Below are positions 17,494 to 26,255 of a stretch of 64,000 bases of DNA, in pieces (within the stretch, counting starts at the first letter, position 1; each line of letters starts with the position of its first letter). The DNA comes from a bacterium (GTDB lineage Bacteria; Vulcanimicrobiota; Xenobia; Xenobiales; JADMJV01). The stretch is taken from contig JADMJV010000024.1 in the NCBI GenBank assembly GCA_018780265.1, forward strand, positions 70,400 through 134,399. Direction: 5' to 3'. The notes under the pieces were generated by a model. That model saw only the letters and a program-made list of their open reading frames with translations, did not search any database and was not told the origin of the DNA. The position numbers and the translations under genes were made by a program.

Positions 17494-18579
17494 ATGTCTG
17501 ACGACAGCGATAAAACCGAGGAACCATCAGAGCATAAACTGCAAGAAGCCCGTAAGAAGGGTCAGGTGCTCAAGAGCCAGGACGTCATCTCGACCGGGGT
17601 TCTGGCTGCCGCTGGCTACATGTTCTTGTTTACCGGCGACTGGATGTACAAGCACATCACGGAATACACCAAGTATTACTGGGAGTTGATCGCCCACCCG
17701 GCCCTCGATGATCGCCCCCTGATTATGCTGATGGTTCACTATTGCGTGACCGTCCTCATGTGTGTGCTTCCATTGCTCCTCGGAGTCTGCCTGATGGGCG
17801 TGGCTGCCAATGTCTTTCAAATCAAGCTGCTCTTTACGTTCGAGACGATGAAGCCGACGCTGGAGAAGATCAATCCCATCTCCGGCTTCAAAAAGATTTT
17901 CGCCATGAAGTCGGTCATCGAGTTGCTCAAGCAACTTCTCAAGCTGACCGTCATTGGTGTGCTCTGCTGGAAGGCAGTGGCCTCCGACATTCCTAAGTTC
18001 GCCGGGGCTCCCATGGAAGAAATCGGCAAGACGGCTGAGTTTGTCATGGTCATCATTCGGCGCTGCTTGCAGTGGGTGGTCATGGGCAGTGTGGCTCTGG
18101 CCGGGCTGGATTATGCCTGGCAGTCCAAGCAATTTATGAAACAGATGCGTATGTCGCACCATGACATGAAGGAAGAGTACAAGGAGACCGAGGGCAATCC
18201 GCACGTCAAGGCCAAGATGCGTCAGATGATGCGTCAGGGCGCCCAGGGGCGCATGATGGAAGAAGTGCCCAACGCGTCCGCCGTGGTGACCAATCCCACT
18301 CACATGGCCATCGCCATCCGCTACAAACCGGGTGAAGACCAGGTGCCTATGGTGGTGGCCAAAGGGGAGCGGATTAAGGCTCAGCAGATCAAGGTGCTGG
18401 CCGAAGACAACGAGATACCCATCATCGAAAACGTTGAGTTGGCAAGGGCCCTTTTTGGGGCCTGCAAAGTTGGTCAGGCTATCCCTACCGAAATGTATAA
18501 GGCGGTGGCGGAAATTTTGGCCTATGTGATGAAGTTAAAGCGCAAGAAAGCGCTGAAACTGAAGTCTCGGAAGAAGTAG
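17494..18579 (+). CDS. flhB: FlhB, export specificity switch
   Basis: 361 residues: hydrophilic start DDSDKTEEPSEHKLQEARKKGQV, four membrane helices (about 28-210), the amphipathic linker, and the autocleavage motif NPTH at 267-270 (VVTNPTHMAIAIRYKPGEDQVPMVVAKG). Cleavage after this Asn changes export from rod/hook to late substrates. The C-terminal LKRKK-rich tail is normal. The intact motif shows that a FliK-FlhB specificity switch remains functional in this system. Confidence 0.97.
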   Translation: MSDDSDKTEEPSEHKLQEARKKGQVLKSQDVISTGVLAAAGYMFLFTGDWMYKHITEYTKYYWELIAHPALDDRPLIMLMVHYCVTVLMCVLPLLLGVCLMGVAANVFQIKLLFTFETMKPTLEKINPISGFKKIFAMKSVIELLKQLLKLTVIGVLCWKAVASDIPKFAGAPMEEIGKTAEFVMVIIRRCLQWVVMGSVALAGLDYAWQSKQFMKQMRMSHHDMKEEYKETEGNPHVKAKMRQMMRQGAQGRMMEEVPNASAVVTNPTHMAIAIRYKPGEDQVPMVVAKGERIKAQQIKVLAEDNEIPIIENVELARALFGACKVGQAIPTEMYKAVAEILAYVMKLKRKKALKLKSRKK

Positions 18580-18589
18580 AGGAGTATCG

Positions 18590-20728
18590 ATGGCACCACC
18601 TCCAGCGGCAGCCGGTCCGGATCCGTCCCATCCGCTCATGAAGCTGCTCAAGATGTCGGACGTCATGGTGGCGTTCCTGGTCTTGGGCATCATCATGATG
18701 TTGATCATTCCGATGCCCCCCTGGTTTTTGGACATCTTGCTGGTGCTCAATATCGCCGGCTCGATTATCACCATCCTGATATCCATCACCATCTCCGAGC
18801 CTCTCCAGTTCGCCGTATTTCCCACTCTACTACTGGTGGCCACGCTGTTTCGACTCTCCCTGGACGTTTCGGCCACTCGTATGATTTTGCTCCATGGCTA
18901 TATCAAGGACCCGGTAACCAAGGCGCCCATCGGCGCCGGCCACTTGATACCCGCCTTCGGTGACGTGGTGGTGGGCGGTAACCTGATCGTTGGTTTCATT
19001 ATGTTTATCATTTTGATTCTGATTCAGATTATGGTTATCACCAACGGTGCCGAACGTATCGCGCAGGTGGCCGCTCGTTTCACCCTGGACGCTATGCCTG
19101 GTAAACAGATGGCCATCGACGCCGACCTTCACTCCGGCTTGCTCGACGCCGACCAGGCCAAGTTAAAGCGCCGAAACATCGAGCGCGAGGCCGACTTCTA
19201 CGGCTCTATGGACGGTGCTGGTAAGTTTGTCAAAGGCGACGCTATGGCCGCTATCGTGATCATGGTCGTCAACGTGGTCGGCGGCATCTTGATCGGCATT
19301 CTCTATCACAAGATGTCGGCGGTCGACGCGCTAAACACCTTCGCCATCCTTTCCATCGGCAACGGACTGATTACCACACTGCCTGCCTTCTTGATGTCGA
19401 CTGCGATGGGTATGGTGGTGTCCCGCGCCGCTTCCGACAGCAACCTCGGTTCCGATATGGCGGCTCAGATTACCGCCCAACCGGAAGCCTTGAAGATGGC
19501 TGCTGGCGCGATGTTTGGCCTGGGCGGCCTGGGCGTGGTAGGCCTCTTCGCCTTCCCCCCACTGCCCTTCTTCATCCTGGGCGGGGCTATGTTCTACGCC
19601 CAGCATGTGCTTACCACCAAGGTGGAGGTGGTGCAGGAAGTGGCTGAAGTCCAGGCCCAAGAGCAGAAAAAGGCCGACGCCAAGAAGCCTGAGAGCGTGG
19701 TGCAACTGATGCAGGTTGACCCCATCTCGCTCGAGGTGGGCCGTGGCCTGCTGGGCCTGGTGGACCCCAACCAGGGAGCCAAACTACTCGAGCGTGTCAC
19801 CTCGATTCGCCGTCACATCGCGCTGGAAATGGGCATCGTGGTCCCGGGCGTGCGCTTCCGCGACAATCTGCAGTTAAAGCCCAATGCTTACGTGATTAAG
19901 ATCAAAGACATCGAGGTCGCCCAGGGCGAGGTGCAGGTCAATCAGTTCCTGGCCATCGGTCCCGAGGAAAAACTGAAGAACCTGCGCGGCACCAAGACAG
20001 TCGACCCCACCTACGGCATGCCGGGCGTGTGGATTTCACCCGAGCAACGCGGCGATGCTGAGCGTCTCGGCTGTATGATCTTTGACCCCGTCTCGGTGGT
20101 CGCCACTCAACTCACCGAGGTGGTGCGTGCCCACGCCAACGATCTGCTCGGTCGTCAGGAAGTTCAGGCACTCATCGACACCATCAAGAAAACTCACCCG
20201 GCTGTGGTCAAGGAGGTTATCCCTGACGCTCTGAGCCTGGGTGAAGTGCAGAAAGTGCTGCAGAACCTGGTCAGAGAGCGCGTCTCCATCCGCGACCTGG
20301 TGTCCATTCTGGAAACGATGGCCGACAACGTCCACATGACCAAGGATCCTGAGATGCTCACCGAGTTTGTGCGCGTCTCCCTGTCCCGCACCATCTGTAA
20401 AGAGTACATGAACAACGAGGGCACCATCAACGTGATCACCCTCGACCCCCAGATCGAGCAGACCATTCAGCACAGCATCCATCGCAGCGAGACCGGCAGT
20501 TTCCTGAACCTCGACCCCAACGTGGGCCAGGAGATTCTGCAGGCCATCGCGGCCCAGGTGCAAACGCTGCAAGAGCGTGGTTTGCAACCTGTGCTGCTGA
20601 CCTCGCCCCCGGTGCGCCCGGCCCTGCGCAAATTGGTCGAGCGCAGCTTCCCCAATCTGGTGTTGCTGAGCTGGAACGAGATTGCGCCCAAGGTCAACGT
20701 CAACTCCGTTGCTATGGTGACGATGTAG
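18590..20728 (+). CDS. flhA: FlhA, export gate subunit
   Basis: 712 residues. Eight helices in the first 350 residues with FHIPEP signature-type sequence: FRLSLDVSATRMIL, TNGAERIAQVAARFTLDAMPGKQMAIDADLHSGLLDADQAKLKRR, and YGSMDGAGKFVKGDAMAAIVI. The cytosolic domain (about 370-712) contains the substrate docking ring, with PGVRFRDNLQLKPNAYVI and DLLGRQEVQAL. A 25-residue Lys/Glu/Ala linker joins both. It forms a nonamer below the pore. Transmembrane and docking parts look intact. Confidence 0.97.
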   Translation: MAPPPAAAGPDPSHPLMKLLKMSDVMVAFLVLGIIMMLIIPMPPWFLDILLVLNIAGSIITILISITISEPLQFAVFPTLLLVATLFRLSLDVSATRMILLHGYIKDPVTKAPIGAGHLIPAFGDVVVGGNLIVGFIMFIILILIQIMVITNGAERIAQVAARFTLDAMPGKQMAIDADLHSGLLDADQAKLKRRNIEREADFYGSMDGAGKFVKGDAMAAIVIMVVNVVGGILIGILYHKMSAVDALNTFAILSIGNGLITTLPAFLMSTAMGMVVSRAASDSNLGSDMAAQITAQPEALKMAAGAMFGLGGLGVVGLFAFPPLPFFILGGAMFYAQHVLTTKVEVVQEVAEVQAQEQKKADAKKPESVVQLMQVDPISLEVGRGLLGLVDPNQGAKLLERVTSIRRHIALEMGIVVPGVRFRDNLQLKPNAYVIKIKDIEVAQGEVQVNQFLAIGPEEKLKNLRGTKTVDPTYGMPGVWISPEQRGDAERLGCMIFDPVSVVATQLTEVVRAHANDLLGRQEVQALIDTIKKTHPAVVKEVIPDALSLGEVQKVLQNLVRERVSIRDLVSILETMADNVHMTKDPEMLTEFVRVSLSRTICKEYMNNEGTINVITLDPQIEQTIQHSIHRSETGSFLNLDPNVGQEILQAIAAQVQTLQERGLQPVLLTSPPVRPALRKLVERSFPNLVLLSWNEIAPKVNVNSVAMVTM

Positions 20729-20731
20729 CCC

Positions 20732-21052
20732 GTGTTGATGCTGGCGGCCGATAAATTCGACCGGAATTTCTTGCTGGCATTGGTGGACGAGACGCTCCAT
20801 CTGATGCTCAAGTGCTCCTGGCCGATGTTGATGGCCGCCATCGTCGTGGGTATTCTGGTGGCGATGTTTCAATCGGTCACTCAGGTACAGGAGCAAACCC
20901 TTTCGTTTGTGCCCAAAATCGTGGCAACTTTTCTCGCCGTAGCCATGTATGGACCGGAGATATGTTACGACATTCAAAGCTTTGCGATACGGACCCTCAG
21001 CAATATCGCCACCATGAATTGCAGTAACAGCTTTCCTCACGCGCCCTGGTGA
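20732..21052 (+). CDS. Second FliQ-like protein after FlhA
   Basis: 106 residues (from GTG 20732; ATG 20738 is an alternative), stop overlapping the next start as GTGA. The helices match FliQ: LLALVDETLHLMLKCSWPMLMAAIVVGILVAMFQSVTQVQEQTLSFVPKIVATFLAVAMYG, with QEQTLSFVPK identical to the first copy. FliQ is normally single copy; the pore uses four subunits. The two copies differ in the flanks, so this is an old duplication. A FliQ-FliQ' heteromer or a gate variant is possible. Confidence 0.88.
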   Translation: MLMLAADKFDRNFLLALVDETLHLMLKCSWPMLMAAIVVGILVAMFQSVTQVQEQTLSFVPKIVATFLAVAMYGPEICYDIQSFAIRTLSNIATMNCSNSFPHAPW

Positions 21053-22911
21053 CTTTGCTCGAACAACGGATGTCCCAGAAGATTTTGGTGGGTGATGGGG
21101 CCATGGGCACCCGCCTGCAGGCTCTGGTTGGCACCTCCCAGGCCTGTATCGACGCACTCAATCTCGACCCCACCTTTCGCGACATCGTGGCCCTGGTCCA
21201 CCGCTCCTACCTGGAAGCTGGCTCCGACGTGATCTTCACCAATACCTATGGGGCCAACGCCGTCAAGTTGGGCCGCTACGGCCGGGCGAGCCAGGTGCGC
21301 GCCATCAACAGCGAAGGGGTTTCGCTGGCCCGGGCCTGTGCCCAGGTACTGCCCGATCGTCTGGTGGGTGGGTCCGTGGGCCCCCTGGAGATCTACTCCA
21401 TGCGCGACGAATACTCGGAAGAGCAGTTGGAAGAGATCTTTCACGAACAGATGGACGCGCTGGTCCAGGCAGGGGTCGATTTTTTGGTGCTGGAAACCTT
21501 CCAGGACCTGCTGGAAGCCTCGGTCGCTCTGCGCGTGGCTCAGCGCTTTGACAGGCCGGTCTTGTTGTCGGTGGGCGGCGTGCAGAACGGGCATACTGGA
21601 ACCGGTGCCGATGTGCGCGAATTTGCCCTTATGGCCAGTCGCATGAAAATCGCCATGATCGGAGCCAACTGCCGGGGACCCTACGACATCCTCGAGACCC
21701 TGCAAATCCTGGCCCGAGTCACCGCTCTGCCGCTGTTCGCCGTGCCCAATGCCGGCTCTCCCGAGATTGATCGAGGGCGAGTTGCCTACAACGTGGATAG
21801 CACTCAGTTTGGCCACTACGCCGTGAGGCTGGCTCAGGCCGGAGCCGCCCTGATCGGCGGCTGTTGTGGCACCGAGCCCGGCCACATCCAGCAGTTGGCT
21901 CAATCCCTCAAAGATTGCCCCCCTCCGCCGCCCCGCACAGTCAGTGAGGTGCGCATCTATCACCGCGAGGCACCCCGCCCCGCCCCGTCCGCCCCGCCCA
22001 ATGTGGTGGCCGAGGTCTTCCGCAAGGTTCCTTTGATCGTCAGCGTAGAACTGCGCCCGGGCCGGACCACTTCACTTCACGACTTTTTGGAGTCCGGCCG
22101 CTACCTGGCTCAACGGGGCGTGCACCTCTTTGATGTTCCCGACAATGCCGGCGCCAAAGTCACCGTCGACCCCATGTGGTCGGCCAGCCAGTTACAGGCC
22201 GAAACCGGCATTCCCACCTTGATTCACCTGTCCACTTCGCATCGCAACCTGGTGGCCACCCAATCTTACCTGTTGGGCTGTTGGCAGGCGGGCATTCAGG
22301 GCGTTTTGGCGGTGACCGGGGACCATCCGAATGTGGGCGATCACGACAAATACGCCAGTCGTGTCAACGACGTGAAGAGCTCGGTCAACCTGATGGGCCT
22401 GATGGGAATGCTCAATCAGGGGCGCCTTTTCAATGAGACGCCCTGTTTTCGCACCAATTTCTGTGTCGGCGGCGGCCTCAATCCGGTCCGTGGACTGACC
22501 GCCCAGATCAAATGGCTGCACCGAAAAATCGAAGCTGGGGCGCAGTTTGTCTACACCCAGCCGGTCTACCGCGAGGAAGATGTGGACCGCATGCTGGAAA
22601 TGACTCAGGATGTGGACCTTCCCATCCTGGTTGGCATTATGCCCTTGGTGAGCCGCCGCAACGCTGAGTTTTTCGCGGCCGGCCGCATTCCCGGTGTGAT
22701 CATACCGCCTGAAGTGCTGGCCCGCTTCGAGAATGTGGAGGACCCCGGTGAGGGCCGCAAACTGGGCACGGACATGGCCATCGATCTGATGGACCGATTG
22801 CGCAGCAAGGTGCGCGGCTTTTACCTGTTGCCGCCTTTTGGCAAGGATCATCATCTGGTAGTGGGCGAGTTGCTGGCCGCAACAACAAGGAGTTTTACTC
22901 AATCGGGCTAG
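21049..22911 (+). CDS. Bifunctional homocysteine S-methyltransferase / methylenetetrahydrofolate reductase
   Basis: 620 residues, GTG start overlapping the upstream stop. N-terminal half (about 1-290) is a zinc-dependent methyltransferase: VGDGAMGTRLQ, FTNTYGANAVKLGRYG, GPLEIYS, and the zinc ligands in GANC (about 208) and GGCCGTEPGHI (about 270). C-terminal half (about 320-615) is a MetF-type reductase: IVSVELRPGR, MWSASQLQAETGIPTLIHLSTSHRN, VLAVTGDHPN, AGAQFVYTQPVYREEDV and PILVGIMPLVSRRNAEF. The same fusion is known (YitJ-like) and makes methyl-THF and methionine in one protein. Its overlap with fliQ suggests co-transcription, though function is unrelated. Confidence 0.93.
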   Translation: MTLLEQRMSQKILVGDGAMGTRLQALVGTSQACIDALNLDPTFRDIVALVHRSYLEAGSDVIFTNTYGANAVKLGRYGRASQVRAINSEGVSLARACAQVLPDRLVGGSVGPLEIYSMRDEYSEEQLEEIFHEQMDALVQAGVDFLVLETFQDLLEASVALRVAQRFDRPVLLSVGGVQNGHTGTGADVREFALMASRMKIAMIGANCRGPYDILETLQILARVTALPLFAVPNAGSPEIDRGRVAYNVDSTQFGHYAVRLAQAGAALIGGCCGTEPGHIQQLAQSLKDCPPPPPRTVSEVRIYHREAPRPAPSAPPNVVAEVFRKVPLIVSVELRPGRTTSLHDFLESGRYLAQRGVHLFDVPDNAGAKVTVDPMWSASQLQAETGIPTLIHLSTSHRNLVATQSYLLGCWQAGIQGVLAVTGDHPNVGDHDKYASRVNDVKSSVNLMGLMGMLNQGRLFNETPCFRTNFCVGGGLNPVRGLTAQIKWLHRKIEAGAQFVYTQPVYREEDVDRMLEMTQDVDLPILVGIMPLVSRRNAEFFAAGRIPGVIIPPEVLARFENVEDPGEGRKLGTDMAIDLMDRLRSKVRGFYLLPPFGKDHHLVVGELLAATTRSFTQSG

Positions 22912-22954
22912 AACTGTGCAAAACCTCAATTCGCCCATAGGAGGGGATTCCCCG

Positions 22955-24364
22955 ATGCAAAGCCAGCCTACCTTGCCCAAGCAAGGGCTGTTGTCGCAGT
23001 TAAACGACCTTCCCGATGTAATGTCCGCTGAGCAGAGTCAGCAATTGCTAGAAGAGACTCTGCGCGTTTACGAAGATCATATCGATCGTTTCTTGCCGCT
23101 CTACGTTCGAGTTTTAGGCGAAGAGATGTTGGAATGGCGAGCCGAGGGAGCTTTCCTCTATTCTCCCAGCGGGCAGCGTTGGATGGATTGCCTGGGTGCG
23201 GGTGGGGTTTTTGGCCTCGGCTTCCGACACCCCAAAGTGGTCGATGCGGTCAAAAAGCAGTTAGATCGGGTGGGCCTGTCGGCTCGTCTATTCGTCAATC
23301 CCGTCACGGCGGCCCTGGCCCAAAAACTGGTCAGTCTGGCTCCTGCGGGCCTCGATCAGGTGTGGTTTGCCAACAGTGGTACCGAATCTTTAGAGGCAGC
23401 CTTGAAACTGGCCCGTCTGGCCACCGGTCGCCCGGGGATTGTGGGCACTCAGTACGGCTATCACGGTATGTCCATCGCCACTCTCTCCATCTCTGGATTG
23501 GAGGCCTGGCGTAAGGGGACCGAGCCGGCCGTGGGTGGCAGTTCGGTCATTCCCTTCAACGACATCGGCTCGGTCAAGAAGGCCGTGACCGCCGATACGG
23601 CGGCCCTGATTTTAGAGCCGGTGCAATGGGCCTCTGGCTGCGAGGTGGCTACCACCGAGTACCTCAAAGCAGTCCGGGAGCATTGCGACAAGGTCGGCGC
23701 TTTCCTGATTTTTGACGAGGTTCAGTGCGGACTTGGTCGGGCCGGTACCCTTTGGGGTCACACACCCTCTGGCGTGGTGCCCGATATTTTGTGCGTAGGC
23801 AAGATTTTGTCGGGCGGGGTGATGCCCTTAGCGGCGGTACTCTACAACGACAAAGTGCGCCACGGCGAGCGTGATCGGCCTCAGTTCAACAACTCCAGCT
23901 ATGGTGGCAATCCTATGTCTTGCGCAGCCGGTCTGGCGGCCCTCAACGTCATGACCGACGATGGAGTACTGGACCGAGCTATCGACCTGGGCGCCCGCCT
24001 GGGGGTGGCTCTGGACGAGTTCGTCAAGAAGTATCCCAAGGCCATCAAAGCCCATCGGGGTGCCGGTTTGATGCGTTGCCTGGAGATGAAGCAGCCCTCC
24101 ATGGGCAGCGTTATTCAAGACTATGCCCGCAAGCGGGGCGTGATTATCGCGTCCATGATGCACATGCCCCAGTTTGTGCGGGTATCGCCTCCCTTCACAG
24201 CCACCGACGAAGAGTTTGCCTTCTTCCTCAATGCTGTGGAAGAGAGCCTGGCCGAAATTGCCAGGATGTCTTTGATGGATTTGATGCGCTACAACAACGA
24301 TTTCGGCAAGCACGCTCAGCAAGTCATGATGAAGTTGGCCCAAGATCGTGCGGCCGAAGCCTAG
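22955..24364 (+). CDS. Class III PLP-dependent aminotransferase
   Basis: 469 residues from ATG 22955, chosen for AGGAGGGG at 22939-22946. The fold I pattern of class III enzymes is complete: GVFGLGFRHPKVVDAVKKQL, FANSGTESLEAALKLARLATGRPGIV, YGYHGMSIATLS, the acidic EVQCGLGRAGTLWGH, and the PLP lysine in ILCVGKILSGGVMPLAAVLYN. GGNPMSCAAGLAALNVM is typical of ornithine/putrescine/acetylornithine enzymes. Exact substrate is not decided. A 38-residue N-terminal extension is Gln/Leu-rich. It follows the methionine gene by 43 bases. Confidence 0.9.
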   Translation: MQSQPTLPKQGLLSQLNDLPDVMSAEQSQQLLEETLRVYEDHIDRFLPLYVRVLGEEMLEWRAEGAFLYSPSGQRWMDCLGAGGVFGLGFRHPKVVDAVKKQLDRVGLSARLFVNPVTAALAQKLVSLAPAGLDQVWFANSGTESLEAALKLARLATGRPGIVGTQYGYHGMSIATLSISGLEAWRKGTEPAVGGSSVIPFNDIGSVKKAVTADTAALILEPVQWASGCEVATTEYLKAVREHCDKVGAFLIFDEVQCGLGRAGTLWGHTPSGVVPDILCVGKILSGGVMPLAAVLYNDKVRHGERDRPQFNNSSYGGNPMSCAAGLAALNVMTDDGVLDRAIDLGARLGVALDEFVKKYPKAIKAHRGAGLMRCLEMKQPSMGSVIQDYARKRGVIIASMMHMPQFVRVSPPFTATDEEFAFFLNAVEESLAEIARMSLMDLMRYNNDFGKHAQQVMMKLAQDRAAEA

Positions 24365-24501
24365 AAAGGTGGACGGTGGAAGATTATTAGATTGGAAACA
24401 TCTTTGTTACGTTTTGTTTACCGATGCATGTCTTTACATCAACCACCCTATGAGTGATACTACTATCAACAAACAAAACTTAGTTTCTGGAGGATAAACA
24501 A
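24365..24501 (+). promoter_or_regulatory. A/T-rich promoter and leader of the 80-aa protein
   Basis: 137 bases with low GC compared with the genes, containing ATCTTTGTTACGTTTTGTTTACCGATGCATGTCTTTACATC and a C/A-rich stretch, and ending with GGAGGATAAACAA before the ATG. It isolates the next small gene, which also has its own terminator, and probably contains a strong promoter. No single -35/-10 pair is convincing. Confidence 0.4.
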
Positions 24502-24744
24502 ATGGCAGGACCAATTACCAACTTTAACCAGCAGGCTATGGATCAGCAAATGCAGATCACTGATATGCGTCAGGCTCAGTCCACGCAGCGTCAGACCCAG
24601 CTCGAACTCCGTAAGGCCGACGAAAATGACCGCGCTAACGTCGCAAAGCTGTTGACCTCGATCAACGACATCACTTTCGGTGTCCAGAAGGACAAGATGC
24701 AGTCTGCCAACAAAAACTCCGAAGCTACGCGTTCCTTGCTGTAA
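24502..24744 (+). CDS. 80-aa helical protein, candidate exported subunit
   Basis: Not a known family. The 80-residue product is entirely polar-helical: Gln/Met-rich N-terminal half (QQAMDQQMQITDMRQAQS) and a Lys/Asn C-terminal half ending in EATRSLL. It has no Cys, Trp or signal peptide. Size and composition match type III needle or filament-type subunits (about 80 aa), but this resemblance is only in size. The gene is a stand-alone unit with an A/T-rich leader and a good terminator, as expected for an abundant product. The last seven residues resemble EAVRGLL at the end of the 185-aa protein at 24877. Confidence 0.65.
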   Translation: MAGPITNFNQQAMDQQMQITDMRQAQSTQRQTQLELRKADENDRANVAKLLTSINDITFGVQKDKMQSANKNSEATRSLL

Positions 24745-24766
24745 GCTATCCAGGTTTTTGGATAAA

Positions 24767-24789
24767 GGGCACCTCCGGGTGCCTTTTTT
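24767..24789 (+). terminator. Rho-independent terminator after the 80-aa gene
   Basis: GGCACC-TCCG-GGTGCC stem followed by six T, with AAAG before and TTT after extending the pairing (one bulged G). It lies 22 bases after the stop. Confidence 0.85.
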
Positions 24790-24876
24790 CGTTCTCGGCC
24801 AAAAGTTAACATCCGACCGCCTCCGCATCTCCTGGCTCTAGAGTATACTGGCCCTACATCGTGGAGGATCGTCACT

Positions 24877-25434
24877 ATGCAACCCGTCTCTCAGGGCGTA
24901 ACTGCCCTCGATTTACAGAAAATCCGTCAGCAGAACGAAGACAGTCTGCAGACCCGCGCCACCCAGCATTTGGGTGCGGAGTTGAAGACGGATGATGTCA
25001 AGAAAGAGGAAGACCAGGTCGACCTCACCCCTAAGGATCCCAAAGCCAAGGCCAAGGCTACCAAGTCGTCCTCTACTTCCAAAGCCCCTCAGCGGACCTC
25101 AAGCACGAGCAGTTCTAGTGTCAGCAAGGAGGAAGAGCCCCTGCCTCCGGCCGAGGAACAGCCGCCTTCAGGCGAGGAGCCTCCGGCCGCCAAGATCGAG
25201 TACAGCGACGCTCAGAAAGCCTTCTTGTCTCGCCTGGAAGAGTTGGAGAAGCAGAACAAGACCCTGCGCGACATGTGGCGCAAGATTTATATGGATTGGT
25301 TGGATGATCAACTGAAAGCGCGCGAGGACATGGAGAACTTCCGTCAGAGTACCATGGTCATGTGGAACGAGGTTGCCACCTCCCGCTGGATTCAGGGAAC
25401 CCGTCACGCCGAGGCCGTTCGTGGCTTGTTGTAA
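24877..25434 (+). CDS. 185-aa coiled-coil protein with disordered N-terminus
   Basis: Unknown family. Residues 1-110 are disordered, rich in Ser, Thr, Lys, Glu and Pro, with DQVDLTP at about 46-52. Residues 115-185 form an amphipathic helix (FLSRLEELEKQNKTLRDMWRKIYMDWLDDQLKAREDMENF) with Trp-rich end and terminal EAVRGLL. The C-terminal part resembles the end of the next gene product (AQDVFNDYKAMMQKITEWKQ with Trp/Arg pattern), so the two may be distant paralogues. The pair with the next gene, 13 bases apart, looks like effector or tip-type partners; this is inference. A TATACT at 24844-24849 could be a -10 box. Confidence 0.6.
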   Translation: MQPVSQGVTALDLQKIRQQNEDSLQTRATQHLGAELKTDDVKKEEDQVDLTPKDPKAKAKATKSSSTSKAPQRTSSTSSSSVSKEEEPLPPAEEQPPSGEEPPAAKIEYSDAQKAFLSRLEELEKQNKTLRDMWRKIYMDWLDDQLKAREDMENFRQSTMVMWNEVATSRWIQGTRHAEAVRGLL

Positions 25435-25447
25435 GGAGTAGTGCACA

Positions 25448-26218
25448 ATGAATATCAGGAACATCAATTCCCTCCCAAGCATCGGCACCAGCCAGGCTCC
25501 CGTCTTTCGCCCTGCTAAAGCGGAGAATGAACCCCTTTCCCAAGATTCCGTGCGCGTCAACGGTGCTCTTCAGGCGGCCGAGCCGAAAGTCAAGCAGAAG
25601 AGCCTGGCTGAATGCCGCGACGAGTTCAAGGCCAGGCTGTCCAAGCTGAAATATCAGAACGACGACGACAAGGCCGCCGTGCGCGAGCTGGCCCAGTCGG
25701 TCAATGACCGAACCGACCTGAATTCCAAAGAAAAAGAATGGCTCTTCGCCAACGAGATGATGGCCTATACTGCTGACATCGCCATGCAGATGACCGGTTG
25801 GGAAAAGAAAGGGCAACCCTGGACTCCCAAGCAGCAAGAGCGCTTTGAGGCTATCACCGAGACCTTTGCAGCCGCCAAGGGCGTATCCGAAGCCGTCACT
25901 CCTCTGGTCGAGAAGCCGGACGTGAAAGCGCCCGCCTTCGAAGCCGAGAACAAGGCCGAAAGCAAAGCCGAAGGCACGACAAAGTCGGCCGAACCCTCGG
26001 CCAACACACCTCCCCCTGCCAACGAGGGTTCCTCGGACCCGATTGTGCGCATCTGGGAGTCTCGTCGCCAGGAGGCGCAAGACGTGTTTAATGACTACAA
26101 AGCCATGATGCAGAAGATTACCGAATGGAAGCAGCGCATTATGGCCTCGCGCCTGGCCTTCTTTTGGAAGGTCTATGGCATGCACGCTGGGGTGATCGGC
26201 GAAACTTGGCGTAAGTAG
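25448..26218 (+). CDS. 256-aa candidate export substrate
   Basis: Unknown family. Starts with a Ser/Ile/Asn-rich segment (RNINSLPSIGTSQAPVF) and DSVRVNG at about 33-39, which looks like other N-termini in this window. Residues 55-130 are predicted helical with several Lys/Asp. A low-complexity Glu/Ala/Lys/Pro spacer (about 160-200) follows, then a C-terminal Trp/Arg-rich helix with EWKQRIMASRLAFFWKVYG. No signal peptide. Similar C-terminal pattern to the 24877 product. Short distance to the previous gene (13 bases) suggests one operon. Confidence 0.6.
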   Translation: MNIRNINSLPSIGTSQAPVFRPAKAENEPLSQDSVRVNGALQAAEPKVKQKSLAECRDEFKARLSKLKYQNDDDKAAVRELAQSVNDRTDLNSKEKEWLFANEMMAYTADIAMQMTGWEKKGQPWTPKQQERFEAITETFAAAKGVSEAVTPLVEKPDVKAPAFEAENKAESKAEGTTKSAEPSANTPPPANEGSSDPIVRIWESRRQEAQDVFNDYKAMMQKITEWKQRIMASRLAFFWKVYGMHAGVIGETWRK

Positions 26219-26255
26219 TAGGAAGCCCCTGGCGCCTGCTTGAACCCCATGGCTC

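Noticed and set aside
20036..21157. 373-residue minus-strand frame across flhA and fliQ2
   Set aside because: Antisense of conserved genes; His/Gln-rich shadow.
24806..24849. TTAACA and TATACT as a promoter pair for the 185-residue gene
   Set aside because: The spacing is 32 bases; only the -10-like box is kept as a remark.
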